DNA of 64,000 bases from Serratia marcescens (GTDB lineage: Bacteria > Pseudomonadota > Gammaproteobacteria > Enterobacterales > Enterobacteriaceae): contig JADMXW010000021.1 of NCBI GenBank assembly GCA_015548865.1, forward strand, positions 1 to 64,000, written 5' to 3'. The notes under the pieces are model-generated. The model saw only the letters and a program-made list of their open reading frames with translations, was not told the origin of the DNA and did no database searches. Below are positions 24,842 to 33,760 of the stretch, one piece after another (position 1 is the first letter of the stretch; every line of letters begins with the position of its first letter). The position numbers were made by a program, and so were the translations under genes.

Positions 24842-25978
24842 TTATTTCTTATCACATAATTCAGTTCCAGAATCTGCTAATTGTGTTTGTGGCGAAAAAT
24901 CTTGCCCCACCCCATCTATTTCGTTATTAGCATTGAATGTATCCAACTCCTCAAACTCAACGCGCCGCAACCATACTAATATATCCATAACGGCCAAAAG
25001 TGCATCATCATTTATTGATATAAAGCTGTAAACACTATAACTATTATAAAGTCTTCTCGCCAACTTGACGTCACGAACAACAGGTATCCCCTCTTTTTCA
25101 GCATAAGCAATTGCGGCTTGAGCTTTAAGATTGGAACATCGTAGAGAGATAAAAGGGAAAAGTGCAACATCCATATTAAAATAAATAGCAACTGCAATAT
25201 GCGTAGGATTAGCCATAACCACTTCAGAATTTCTGATAGCAGACTTCTCTTCACCAGAGAGAATTTCATGATGCGCACGGCGTCGAGCACGCTTAATTTC
25301 CGGATTACCATCTAATTCTTTTCGCTCTTGCTTTACTTCATGCTTATCCATTTTCATCTCTTTTATGTAGAGAAAATACTCCACAATAAATTCCGCCAAC
25401 AGGACAAGCAGAGACCAAAGGACAAAAAGCAATATGGTTTTTATAGTAACAGACACCCAATAGGTAATTAACTGCATCAGAGTACCATGATAGACCATTA
25501 ATATATTTTTTAATTCATTAGAAACTAGCGTATAACAAGTAGCGGTCAGAACAAAAAAATATAAAATAGACTTCACGAACTCTTTGACTGTTCTCAAACT
25601 AAAAATTCTTTTGAATCCATCTATCGGATTTAGCGCTTTAATATTAAAGCGTAATGCTTCGGATGCTATCGAAAATTTAGTTTGCAACAGTGTGGCAGCA
25701 AAACCGGTGAGCACGCATAAGATTATAAAAGGTAAACTCATTTTCAGTAAGACTATTGTCAACTGAGTAATATAACCAGCCTCTGTCATTTTATGATTAT
25801 AAAGCAATGCCATGCTGTATAGCTCAATAAGAGGAGAAAAGTCCATCCCGCTACCCAGAAAAAAAACACCAGAAACTAATACTACAGTGGCAACAAGATC
25901 CCTACTCCGAAAGGTTTGTCCTTTTTTTGCTGAATCACGTCTTTTCTTTTCTGTCGGTTTTTCTGTTTTTTCAGCCAT
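24842..25978 (-). CDS. spaS: T3SS export switch protein SpaS (SctU)
   Basis: This 378-residue inner-membrane protein of the FlhB/YscU/SctU family has an N-terminal basic start and four membrane segments (about 28-45, 72-95, 133-155 and 170-205). A cytoplasmic domain follows with the autocleavage motif NPTH (257-260). Cleavage between Asn and Pro switches substrate specificity from needle subunits to translocators. The C-terminus carries an acidic extension beyond SpaS (356). Last gene of the spa export cluster, followed by a 137-bp gap before sicA. Confidence 0.94.
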   Translation of the reverse strand: MAEKTEKPTEKKRRDSAKKGQTFRSRDLVATVVLVSGVFFLGSGMDFSPLIELYSMALLYNHKMTEAGYITQLTIVLLKMSLPFIILCVLTGFAATLLQTKFSIASEALRFNIKALNPIDGFKRIFSLRTVKEFVKSILYFFVLTATCYTLVSNELKNILMVYHGTLMQLITYWVSVTIKTILLFVLWSLLVLLAEFIVEYFLYIKEMKMDKHEVKQERKELDGNPEIKRARRRAHHEILSGEEKSAIRNSEVVMANPTHIAVAIYFNMDVALFPFISLRCSNLKAQAAIAYAEKEGIPVVRDVKLARRLYNSYSVYSFISINDDALLAVMDILVWLRRVEFEELDTFNANNEIDGVGQDFSPQTQLADSGTELCDKK

Positions 25979-25996
25979 ACATCCTCTTCCTCGGAG

Positions 25997-26761
25997 TCAT
26001 ATAAAAAAGCGTTGAAACGCCTGTAAGGAAAAAAGAGGCAATGGCTTTTCAGTAAATGACTGAAAGCCATAAAGCATGAATATAGCCAAAGCAATAGCAC
26101 TTTTAATGGTCAACGACAGCGAGAAGGGGTTAAGCTGTGGGCAATAACGAGAGAAAACGCCTAACAATACCTCTGACAACATCATGACAACCAACACCGG
26201 AGCTGCTAACATAATGCTGACCTGCATTAACATCAGCAATAAATTCCCAGTTTCATTAATGTTCATATATATCAATTCACTACCTTTCGGCAATACTCGG
26301 TAACTTGCTGCCAACATCTCAACCAGCATGCGCATACCGCCTTGAGCAAAAAAAATTGCGCCGAAAGCAAAATTGAAAAAACCTGAAAGAATTGAACCTT
26401 GAACACCATGTACGGGATCAATGCTATCACTGATTGTTGCACCCCGTTGGTTATCGATCAGTTCACCTAATGCAATCACAATCCAAAAAGGCAAACAAAG
26501 TGTTACTGCTAAAATCAGACCCACAATCACTTCTTTTGCCAGTACAACCAACCATTCCTGTTCAGGAACAGGACTCACAACAACGCACGGCCATAAACCA
26601 ATAATCACGAGGAATATTACGGTATTCTTCACGATAAGATTAGCCAGTACCCGCTCCCCCAAAATGGGTAACATATAAAAAACAATAGCCAGGCGAGCAT
26701 AAGCCAGCATTAGAATGCTGACATTATATTGAAAATTCAAATAAAGCTTAGCAAACAACAT
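25997..26761 (-). CDS. spaR: T3SS export apparatus protein SpaR (SctT)
   Basis: This 254-residue polytopic membrane protein of the FliR/SctT family has about six hydrophobic segments, including the family stretch AVTLCLPFWIVIALGELIDNQRGATISDSIDPVHG. Together with SpaP and SpaQ it builds the helical export gate in the inner membrane. It lies between spaQ (12-bp gap) and spaS (18-bp gap), the fixed order of the injectisome export genes. Confidence 0.94.
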   Translation of the reverse strand: MLFAKLYLNFQYNVSILMLAYARLAIVFYMLPILGERVLANLIVKNTVIFLVIIGLWPCVVVSPVPEQEWLVVLAKEVIVGLILAVTLCLPFWIVIALGELIDNQRGATISDSIDPVHGVQGSILSGFFNFAFGAIFFAQGGMRMLVEMLAASYRVLPKGSELIYMNINETGNLLLMLMQVSIMLAAPVLVVMMLSEVLLGVFSRYCPQLNPFSLSLTIKSAIALAIFMLYGFQSFTEKPLPLFSLQAFQRFFI

Positions 26762-26773
26762 AGAATTATTCGC

Positions 26774-27028
26774 TCACTGAAAGGCCATTGAAAAAACCTG
26801 GTAAGAAAAATAGAGCATCTCTGCGGAAAACCAATCAACCAACATAAAAAGACTGGCAAATACCGCCAATAACTTAACGCCAAACGGCAGCGTTTGCTCC
26901 TGTATCTGCATTACCGTCTGAAATAAACCCACGACGATCCCCACAATAGTTGCAAAGGCGATAGGGACTGCGGTTAACTTCAGTACTAATAACAGAGCAT
27001 TATTACCAACAAATAAAATATTATTCAT
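26774..27028 (-). CDS. spaQ: T3SS export apparatus protein SpaQ (SctS)
   Basis: This 84-residue protein of the FliQ/SctS family has two hairpin hydrophobic segments (about 10-35 and 47-72) separated by MQIQEQTLPFGVKLL, the conserved loop of the family. Size matches Salmonella SpaQ (86). It is part of the SpaPQR export gate. Start overlaps the spaP stop by 4 bp. Confidence 0.94.
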   Translation of the reverse strand: MNNILFVGNNALLLVLKLTAVPIAFATIVGIVVGLFQTVMQIQEQTLPFGVKLLAVFASLFMLVDWFSAEMLYFSYQVFSMAFQ

Positions 27029-27693
27029 GATGTCATGAGTTCTGAGTATTGAGTGATAAGCCCCTTTGTCAGCAGACTCCAGCCATTCATCGCAACAAAC
27101 AAAATTAGCTTAATCGGAATAGATATCGTGATAGGACTCATCATCATCATCCCCAATGCCAACAGAATACTTGACACAACCATATCGATAACAACAAATG
27201 GCACATAGAGATAAAATGCAATTTTAAATGCACTTTGAATCTCACTAAGCGCATAAGCCGGCATCAATGTCATGAGCGGAAGCGATTGCATTTCATGTTC
27301 TTCTAAATGAACCAAGCTATCTTTATTATTTTGCTGGACATTGTAAAAAAAACGGATCAAATCGTGATCAGAATAATTAACCAAATAATATCTATAACTC
27401 TCCAATCCTTTATCCATGAAAAAATCAACTGACTGAGTATCATTAAAATTGATATTATTACTTTCAACAAATCGCAACATGTTCTGCGTGACAGGCATCA
27501 TAACAAAAGCAGTCATAATTAATGCAATACCGTTCAATGTTAACGTTGAAGGTACTTGTTGAATTCCCAAAGCGTTACGAACCATAATCAATACAATAGA
27601 GAATTTTATAAAACAAGTACCACCAGCAATAATAAAAGGTAGCAATGTAAAAAATGATAAAAGTATAATTAATGAAACATCATTACTCAGCAT
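27025..27693 (-). CDS. spaP: T3SS export apparatus protein SpaP (SctR)
   Basis: This 222-residue protein of the FliP/SctR family is nearly identical in length to Salmonella SpaP (224). Conserved stretches include the N-terminal membrane segment with FIKFSIVLIMVRNALGIQQVP and the C-terminal VDMVVSSILLALGMMMMSP. Five SctR copies with SpaQ and SpaR form the export gate core. It overlaps spaO by 11 bp upstream and spaQ by 4 bp downstream. Confidence 0.95.
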   Translation of the reverse strand: MLSNDVSLIILLSFFTLLPFIIAGGTCFIKFSIVLIMVRNALGIQQVPSTLTLNGIALIMTAFVMMPVTQNMLRFVESNNINFNDTQSVDFFMDKGLESYRYYLVNYSDHDLIRFFYNVQQNNKDSLVHLEEHEMQSLPLMTLMPAYALSEIQSAFKIAFYLYVPFVVIDMVVSSILLALGMMMMSPITISIPIKLILFVAMNGWSLLTKGLITQYSELMTS

Positions 27694-28612
27694 AAATTGA
27701 ATCCACTTGCCCTATTGCAGTGCCATTCATACTATTTACCTCCACAGCCAATGAACCATCATCCAGTACAACCAATTCACCACGTGCAAATAACTTATGA
27801 TTAAGATAAATCCGGATCTTTTTTTCAGCATCGCTATTTAATGGTAACTGTGCCCCAGGTTGTAAACCATCTAACTCCTCCACAGTGAGTGTCACCATGT
27901 CTAATACAAACTCAATATTTACGGGTAAGTTCATCCAGTCAAAAGTCAGCTCTTCCTCTTCTCTCTGAGCATCCTCTGAATCAGTGATGTAGTATTCCTC
28001 CACGAAAACCTCCAAGTTCTGAGTTAAACAAAAATGAGCGATTGGGCTACGTTCGATTAGCAGCATGGGGTCATAATCTTCAATACGAATCAAATCCCCC
28101 GTGGTTATATCCACCAATTGAAACAGTGCCAAGCGACTGTGTCCCAACATATAGCGCAGCCTGAAAGGAAGCTTTTCAAGCCAGGGACGACTCTTCAGTA
28201 ATGCTTCATCTTGATTCTCCGGCCAAGTGCGGCACAGCAATGGGCACGGCTTGGCGGGTAAACGTGTGAGCGAAGCAGGTAATGACGCTGTCGGGATTGA
28301 TGCCTGTTGAATTGACCATCGTTTATTGGCAATCCACCATTCAGTCTGGCGATGACAAAGCCAACGCGAAAGGTAGCCTAGCGGTACCTGTTCCCAGGGT
28401 ATACCCGGCAGTTCACAACTACTCTTCGCAGCCCATTCATCGGCATCAACCCAGGCTTGCGCGCAATTCCGTTCCTCATCTATCAAATCAAGGTGAAGGT
28501 AACGTTTGGAGTTATCAGGTTGCGCAACCTGACAGTCTGGAATCTGAACGATACTTTCCCGTGTAGCACTAACCTGCCGCAGCCTGCGAGGTAATCGGTC
28601 CCGCAAATTCAT
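27683..28612 (-). CDS. spaO: T3SS sorting platform protein SpaO (SctQ)
   Basis: This 309-residue protein (SpaO is 303) belongs to the C-ring/sorting platform family. The C-terminal SpoA2 domain (about 232-309) is clear, with LTVEELDGLQPGAQLPL and the terminal VEVNSMNGTAIGQV segment. A less conserved SpoA1 domain precedes it. In Salmonella an internal start makes a short C-terminal form. Met227, coded at 27934, lies at the equivalent place just before SpoA2 but has no close ribosome binding site. It binds OrgB and InvC to load substrates. Confidence 0.92.
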   Translation of the reverse strand: MNLRDRLPRRLRQVSATRESIVQIPDCQVAQPDNSKRYLHLDLIDEERNCAQAWVDADEWAAKSSCELPGIPWEQVPLGYLSRWLCHRQTEWWIANKRWSIQQASIPTASLPASLTRLPAKPCPLLCRTWPENQDEALLKSRPWLEKLPFRLRYMLGHSRLALFQLVDITTGDLIRIEDYDPMLLIERSPIAHFCLTQNLEVFVEEYYITDSEDAQREEEELTFDWMNLPVNIEFVLDMVTLTVEELDGLQPGAQLPLNSDAEKKIRIYLNHKLFARGELVVLDDGSLAVEVNSMNGTAIGQVDSIYAE

Positions 28613-29508
28613 TATTGGTCCTCTTCCTGCTCTCGCTGCTGCTGGCGTTCACGTTGCTCATCTCCCATGCTATCGGGCCGTAAAATTTCAGGAGTCTGCT
28701 TTGACCAGTGTTCAAGCTGCCTGGATAACGCATCAGACGCACGTACATCTGATGGTTGCAAGACCATCGCGCCTTCATGCAGGTTTTCACGACGTAGTGA
28801 TACTTTGACAGAATGCTCGCCTAACCAACGTTGAAACGGATAACTGATCCGCACCGTTTGATCATCCCCACTTTTCTCAAGCCAAAGACCATTTAACCTT
28901 TCTTGCTGTGTAACTGAGGCAAAGGGAGTGGGCATCTGCCCGTTATGATGTGAATGCGAAGTGCGAGAATGTGGTGTTACTTCATCTGTGTGACGATAAG
29001 AATATGCGGATGCCCCCAAAGGAAGGATATCTACCGCATGCGACTTTTCCGGCACTGAGACATTATCGGGCTTCCCAGACACCTTGGTGTCTCCTTGGTT
29101 AGAAAAGGAAGCACTGCTCTGCTGCAATTTCTCCATAATAACTGAACGATTTATCACATCGACTGCCCCACCTACGCTTGTTGCTGAAACAACAGATGTC
29201 GGTATAGCAGCCTTAGAACTCGCTTTAAGCACAGTGCTAAATGAATCACGCATATCCGGCTGATAAGCTTGTTTACCCTGCATCAGATATTTTTTTCCTT
29301 GCACAAATCCCCCATCCCCTTTCAGACTCAGGGGTTTGTCATGCAATATCGCTGGGTAAGAATGCAAATACGTAATATCCCCTTCATTTTTCGCTTCCTT
29401 TTTTCTCTTTTTTCGAGCAGCCATTTTATTCATAAAAACATCATCATCAGATGCACTTTCCGATACCACCTTTGCTTCCATCGATACTTCACTTGATTTT
29501 ATTTCCAT
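28612..29508 (-). CDS. invJ: T3SS needle-length regulator SpaN/InvJ (SctP)
   Basis: This 298-residue hydrophilic protein sits at the invJ/spaN position, between invI and spaO. Like InvJ (336) it is poorly conserved: a Lys-rich N-terminal region (KKRKKEAKNEGD, about 32-43), Ser-rich middle, and a folded C-terminal part with VRISYPFQRWLGEHSVKVSLRREN (about 218-242). The family measures needle or inner-rod length and triggers the SpaS switch. Identification rests on position plus the C-terminal domain. It overlaps invI by 20 bp and abuts the spaO start. Confidence 0.8.
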   Translation of the reverse strand: MEIKSSEVSMEAKVVSESASDDDVFMNKMAARKKRKKEAKNEGDITYLHSYPAILHDKPLSLKGDGGFVQGKKYLMQGKQAYQPDMRDSFSTVLKASSKAAIPTSVVSATSVGGAVDVINRSVIMEKLQQSSASFSNQGDTKVSGKPDNVSVPEKSHAVDILPLGASAYSYRHTDEVTPHSRTSHSHHNGQMPTPFASVTQQERLNGLWLEKSGDDQTVRISYPFQRWLGEHSVKVSLRRENLHEGAMVLQPSDVRASDALSRQLEHWSKQTPEILRPDSMGDEQRERQQQREQEEDQ

Positions 29509-29950
29509 GAATCACTGTCTCCTCAATATCGTTCTCAGCATTTATATCTGCACGCAGTAGCTCATTACGTCGCATACGTTGAAGATTACGTGAAATATTT
29601 TGGTGCCGCTTTTCACTCTCGACGATCTCATTCTGACATTGTTGTATTTTTTGTTCTTCAATATTAACTTCGCATTGCAAATCACTGAGTTGCTGAGCAA
29701 TATCTTGTTGACGACTCATCAATAGGCCTTGCCGCCGAATGCGTTGATATATTTCACTACGACTTAGCACACCAGGCGACATCAATTGAGCCATATCAAG
29801 ATTTATTTCTTCGTAATTTCGTTGGCATTTAGAAATATTCTGCATGATGCTATCCAACTGAAATTCGCTCTTTTTTTTATCATGTCTGGCACGAGTCTGC
29901 TTGTGTTCCAGTAAAGTGAGAAAAGTACGTCCTTTACGCCAGGCATGCAT
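29489..29950 (-). CDS. invI: T3SS stalk protein InvI/SpaM (SctO)
   Basis: This 153-residue protein is almost entirely coiled coil, as expected for SctO, the central stalk that links the ATPase to the export gate. The segment LSRSEIYQRIRRQGLL resembles the matching part of Salmonella InvI (147). The start at 29950 is chosen by alignment to InvI, with the ribosome binding site being weak. It begins 17 bp inside the 3' end of invC. Confidence 0.85.
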   Translation of the reverse strand: MHAWRKGRTFLTLLEHKQTRARHDKKKSEFQLDSIMQNISKCQRNYEEINLDMAQLMSPGVLSRSEIYQRIRRQGLLMSRQQDIAQQLSDLQCEVNIEEQKIQQCQNEIVESEKRHQNISRNLQRMRRNELLRADINAENDIEETVIHGNKIK

Positions 29951-31229
29951 ACAGTGTATCCAAACAAACATTTATGTCTGTTTTCTGGTTCATATCCTGC
30001 TTGAGAAAATCTGTCATACTTACTTTTTTATTCAGTGCTATATCATTTTCTGCATTCTCTCCAGGCTGGTATTCTCCCAAGTCCAGATACAATTGCATCT
30101 CGCCTTGTCGAAATAACAACTCTCGAAAACGTGCTGCAGCACGCTGCTGTTGCAATTGTGTAATATGAAGAAAAATACGGCTGATACTCTGCAAAACATC
30201 AATCGCAGGATAATGCGACTGAGCGGCCAACCTTTTACTCAGATAAATATGCCCATCCAGAATAGAGCGAACCTCGTCCCCAATAATATCCGGTTCTTCT
30301 TCGTTCTCAATCAAAACAGTATAGAATGCGGTTATTGAACCGTGCTGAAAACGCCCTGGTCGCTCTAGCAGTTTGGGTAATGCTTCAAACACAGATGCAG
30401 GATAACCGCGCCGAGCAGGCATTTCCCCCATACTGAGGGCCGTATCACGCAAAGCACGAGCATAACGAGTAATGGAATCGATAAATAATAGGACGTGCTT
30501 TCCTTTGGCGCTAAAATATTCCGCCACCCGTGTCGCTATCTGCGCAGCATTGTAACGTTCAATACAAGACCGATCTGATGTGGCATAGACCAACACCACT
30601 TGTGAGCAGCGTGAGGATTGCCTTAGTGACTCTATAAACTCGGTAACTTCACGTCCGCGTTCACCGATAAGGCCAATAACATAAATATCCGCCTCGGAAT
30701 GCTCAATCAGCATGCTCATTAGTGACGTCTTGCCGCAGCCTGCAGCAGCAAAAATGCCCATACGCTGGCCCAAACCACAGGTGAGCAACCCGTCAATAGC
30801 ACGAATCCCCGTCACTAGCGGTGCATCAATAGGTCGTCTATGGGTAAAGTCTTTAGCTTCCCCCTGTACTGCTAGCACATCTACCTCAATGGACTCGCGT
30901 AATACTTTAGCATCAAGGCGACCACGGATATTACCCATTGCGTCAACAATAGCACCAGCAATATCATCATTCAGCGCTATCCTGAACGGCTTACCTGTCG
31001 GGTACAGTACATTGCAGCGCGAAAAGCCCTGGTTGTCATTTAGAAGGCTTAACAACGTATATTCATGATTGAAACCAATCACTTGTGCAAATCCGACAGT
31101 TGTTGAATCCTGAAGAGAACGCTGTACCTCACAAACCTCGCCAATATAGGTATCAGGTAAATACGCTTCTATCACGTTCCCCTGAATTCTTACCGGATGA
31201 GCAAGATGGACAAAACTTTGCGCGACCAT
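29934..31229 (-). CDS. invC: T3SS ATPase InvC/SpaL (SctN)
   Basis: This 431-residue protein is identical in length to Salmonella InvC. The Walker A loop AAAGCGKTS is at 161-169, and the Walker B region reads KHVLLFIDSITRYARA. The F1-ATPase-like signature PARRGYPASVFEALPKLLER is also present. It forms a hexamer under the export gate that releases chaperones and unfolds substrates. It lies between the invB chaperone gene and invI. Confidence 0.96.
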   Translation of the reverse strand: MVAQSFVHLAHPVRIQGNVIEAYLPDTYIGEVCEVQRSLQDSTTVGFAQVIGFNHEYTLLSLLNDNQGFSRCNVLYPTGKPFRIALNDDIAGAIVDAMGNIRGRLDAKVLRESIEVDVLAVQGEAKDFTHRRPIDAPLVTGIRAIDGLLTCGLGQRMGIFAAAGCGKTSLMSMLIEHSEADIYVIGLIGERGREVTEFIESLRQSSRCSQVVLVYATSDRSCIERYNAAQIATRVAEYFSAKGKHVLLFIDSITRYARALRDTALSMGEMPARRGYPASVFEALPKLLERPGRFQHGSITAFYTVLIENEEEPDIIGDEVRSILDGHIYLSKRLAAQSHYPAIDVLQSISRIFLHITQLQQQRAAARFRELLFRQGEMQLYLDLGEYQPGENAENDIALNKKVSMTDFLKQDMNQKTDINVCLDTLYACLA

Positions 31230-31245
31230 TATTGGCCTCCAGTGA

Positions 31246-31653
31246 TTAATTCAATGCTGTACGGTACTGCTGCAAAACAGTTAAAAAGGTATCAAGCATC
31301 TCCATAAAGGCAGATGCCGATTCAAAATGTTTTCCTTTTACTTGAGCTCGAAGATCTAAAACATTATCGACTTGATATAAACAAGGTTGGCCCGCATAAA
31401 ATACGTCCTCGTTATGAGCTAATAGCAATGGAAATAAATTTGCACTACAATAACTGAGAGTAGAAAGGTTTACTTCTCCTAATTGAGCCCAAACCCATAT
31501 CTCTTCATCATTGTTCTTGATATGAATCGTCGGAATATCGTCTTTCATATGCAATGATATCGTTGAGTGATTATTCAGATCTTTATCAAGAACATCTGAC
31601 ATCCCTACCTCAGCTAAAATCTCAGTTAGCAACGCGACAACATCATATTGCAT
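31246..31653 (-). CDS. invB: T3SS effector chaperone InvB (Spa15 family)
   Basis: This 135-residue acidic protein of the InvB/Spa15 class IB chaperone family matches Salmonella InvB (135) in length. Recognisable features are the N-terminal helix with VALLTEILAEVG and the WVWAQLGEVNLSTLSYCSANLFPLLL stretch. InvB guides several effectors, including SipA in Salmonella, so the sipA-like protein at 17229 is the likely client. It is encoded between invA and invC, as in SPI-1. Confidence 0.9.
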   Translation of the reverse strand: MQYDVVALLTEILAEVGMSDVLDKDLNNHSTISLHMKDDIPTIHIKNNDEEIWVWAQLGEVNLSTLSYCSANLFPLLLAHNEDVFYAGQPCLYQVDNVLDLRAQVKGKHFESASAFMEMLDTFLTVLQQYRTALN

Positions 31654-31663
31654 AATTCACCTA

Positions 31664-33718
31664 TTAATTTTGTAGTAATCCAATAACGTCAATGTCTACA
31701 CTTTGTGAAATTTCACCAAATGAGAGCACGTCCATTTCAGGATAATGCTCCTCAACCAATTTCTTTACAAAACGTCGGATATCGAGAGAAACCATTAAAA
31801 TGATGTCTCGGGCATTGACTCCGTTGCCATGAATACTTTCTTCCAAACAATGAAGAATTCGCTCTGTCTCTGGTGGCGGAAGATTTATAAAAGTCCCGCC
31901 AGAGGTCTGTCTAATACCATTACGCACTGACGCCTCCATTTCATGGGACATCACAAATGCACGAATTTTTCCCTCTGTCGAAAATCGATTCGATATGTAG
32001 CGAGATAAAACACCGCGAACATGCTCCACTAACATAATGGGATCTTTCTCTTTCGGAGCCCATTGCACAAGTGCTTCAAGAATGAGTCTCATGTTTCTGA
32101 TCGAAATTCGTTCTTGAAGCAAGCGTTGAAAAACCTCAGTAATACGCTGAACAGTATTATTCCTATAACATTCTTTGAGTAGCTCGGGGTATTTTTTATC
32201 AAGATCATCGAGAAGCATTTTTGCCTCCTGAATACCAAAAAACTCGGTAATATTGCGTGCTAGCAGTGTCGATGCACACACGTAAAACTCATCCTGTGCA
32301 TTACGCGTATAGAACCCAAGGCTGTGTGCTTTTGTGCACTGAACCTCCGGCAACCAATAGGTTTTTATCTGATTAATTTCACTTAACTGGACAGTATTGT
32401 CCAGAATCTGATACTCATCACCGCGCAATAAAATTTTATGCAGACCGGGAAAAAGCGGAAATGTGGCCGCTTCAATTTCATTAATTAAAATAGCGATAGT
32501 ATTCGGCTGCATATCATTCTTATAATTCATCACAATGTCAGGCAGACGGACACCATACTCAATAAAAAAATGACGTTTCAGATATGAGGAAAAACCGTAC
32601 TGATTTAATATTTTCTCATGTCCAGAAAAGGCATTAACAATTAAGGGTATTGTTTCTGGAATAAACTCACCGTCAATCACAACCGGTTTTCCCTTCTCTT
32701 CTGCTTCATTTTCACCTTGCTCTAAACCAGATTTTTCATCTCCTTGCCGTTTTTCATGCAACCGGTATTTTATGTAAAGCCCCAAAAGTAGTGCCGCGAG
32801 CAATGTAAATACCGGTAACGGGAAACCAGGCAGCAAACCGAGCGCAATAGCAAGAACAGCAGTAACCACCAGTATAAATTTATTGGAAAACATATCCTGG
32901 ATAATCTTAGAGCCCAGGTTATTATCTTCATTATTATTGACACGAGTAACAATCAACCCCCCACTGATGGAAATTAAGAGTGCGGGTATCTGTGCTACCA
33001 ATGCATCCCCAATCGTTAGCAATGTGTAGACGGAAAGCGCTGTCGACATACTCATGCCATGCTGCATTACCCCAACAGAAATGCCACCTAATAGATTAAC
33101 AAATATGATAACAATTCCTGCTATCGCATCACCTTTAATAAATTTCATGGCACCATCCAGCGCACCATAAAGTTGGCTTTCTGCCTCGAGCACTGTACGC
33201 CGTTGCCTAACTTCCTTCTCATCAATGACTCCTGCTCTGAGATCGGCATCGATACTCATTTGTTTTCCAGGCATCGCATCGAGAGAAAAGCGTGCTGCAA
33301 CCTCAGCAATACGTTCTGAGCCTTTGGTAATAACGATAAACTGCACAATAGTAACGATAAAGAAAATCACAAAACCCACGATGAGGTTATCAGCAATAAC
33401 AAATTCACCAAAACTGGAGATAATTTCTCCAGCATCTGCATCCGTTAACACCAAACGACTCGTACTAATAGATATAGCTAATCTGAAAATGGTGCTAATC
33501 AATAAGATTGCAGGGAAAGATGAAAAATCAAGGATCCTGTTGATGTAAAACGATCCTAAAAAAATCATCAATGCCATTGTTAAATTAAAACCAATGAGAA
33601 AATCGACCACGTACGTAGGCAAAGGAACAATCAGCATCACGACGACCAGGATCATTATCAATAAAATAATGAGCTCAGGGCGATTTCTAATCTGGATAAT
33701 AAAATTATATAGCATCAT
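31664..33718 (-). CDS. invA: T3SS export gate protein InvA (SctV)
   Basis: This 684-residue protein (InvA is 685) has an N-terminal half with about seven to eight membrane segments (to about residue 325) containing FRLAISISTSRLVL, GSERIAEVAARFSLDAMPGKQMSIDADLRAG and FIKGDAIAGI. The large cytoplasmic domain forms the nonameric ring. It shows TETERILHCL-type linker and QTSGGTF near the end. It binds chaperone-substrate pairs and controls secretion order. It is a core component, and no disruption is seen. Confidence 0.97.
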   Translation of the reverse strand: MMLYNFIIQIRNRPELIILLIMILVVVMLIVPLPTYVVDFLIGFNLTMALMIFLGSFYINRILDFSSFPAILLISTIFRLAISISTSRLVLTDADAGEIISSFGEFVIADNLIVGFVIFFIVTIVQFIVITKGSERIAEVAARFSLDAMPGKQMSIDADLRAGVIDEKEVRQRRTVLEAESQLYGALDGAMKFIKGDAIAGIVIIFVNLLGGISVGVMQHGMSMSTALSVYTLLTIGDALVAQIPALLISISGGLIVTRVNNNEDNNLGSKIIQDMFSNKFILVVTAVLAIALGLLPGFPLPVFTLLAALLLGLYIKYRLHEKRQGDEKSGLEQGENEAEEKGKPVVIDGEFIPETIPLIVNAFSGHEKILNQYGFSSYLKRHFFIEYGVRLPDIVMNYKNDMQPNTIAILINEIEAATFPLFPGLHKILLRGDEYQILDNTVQLSEINQIKTYWLPEVQCTKAHSLGFYTRNAQDEFYVCASTLLARNITEFFGIQEAKMLLDDLDKKYPELLKECYRNNTVQRITEVFQRLLQERISIRNMRLILEALVQWAPKEKDPIMLVEHVRGVLSRYISNRFSTEGKIRAFVMSHEMEASVRNGIRQTSGGTFINLPPPETERILHCLEESIHGNGVNARDIILMVSLDIRRFVKKLVEEHYPEMDVLSFGEISQSVDIDVIGLLQN

Positions 33719-33760
33719 ATTTCAACGTCATGAATATAATAGAATAAGTTACACGTCTTA

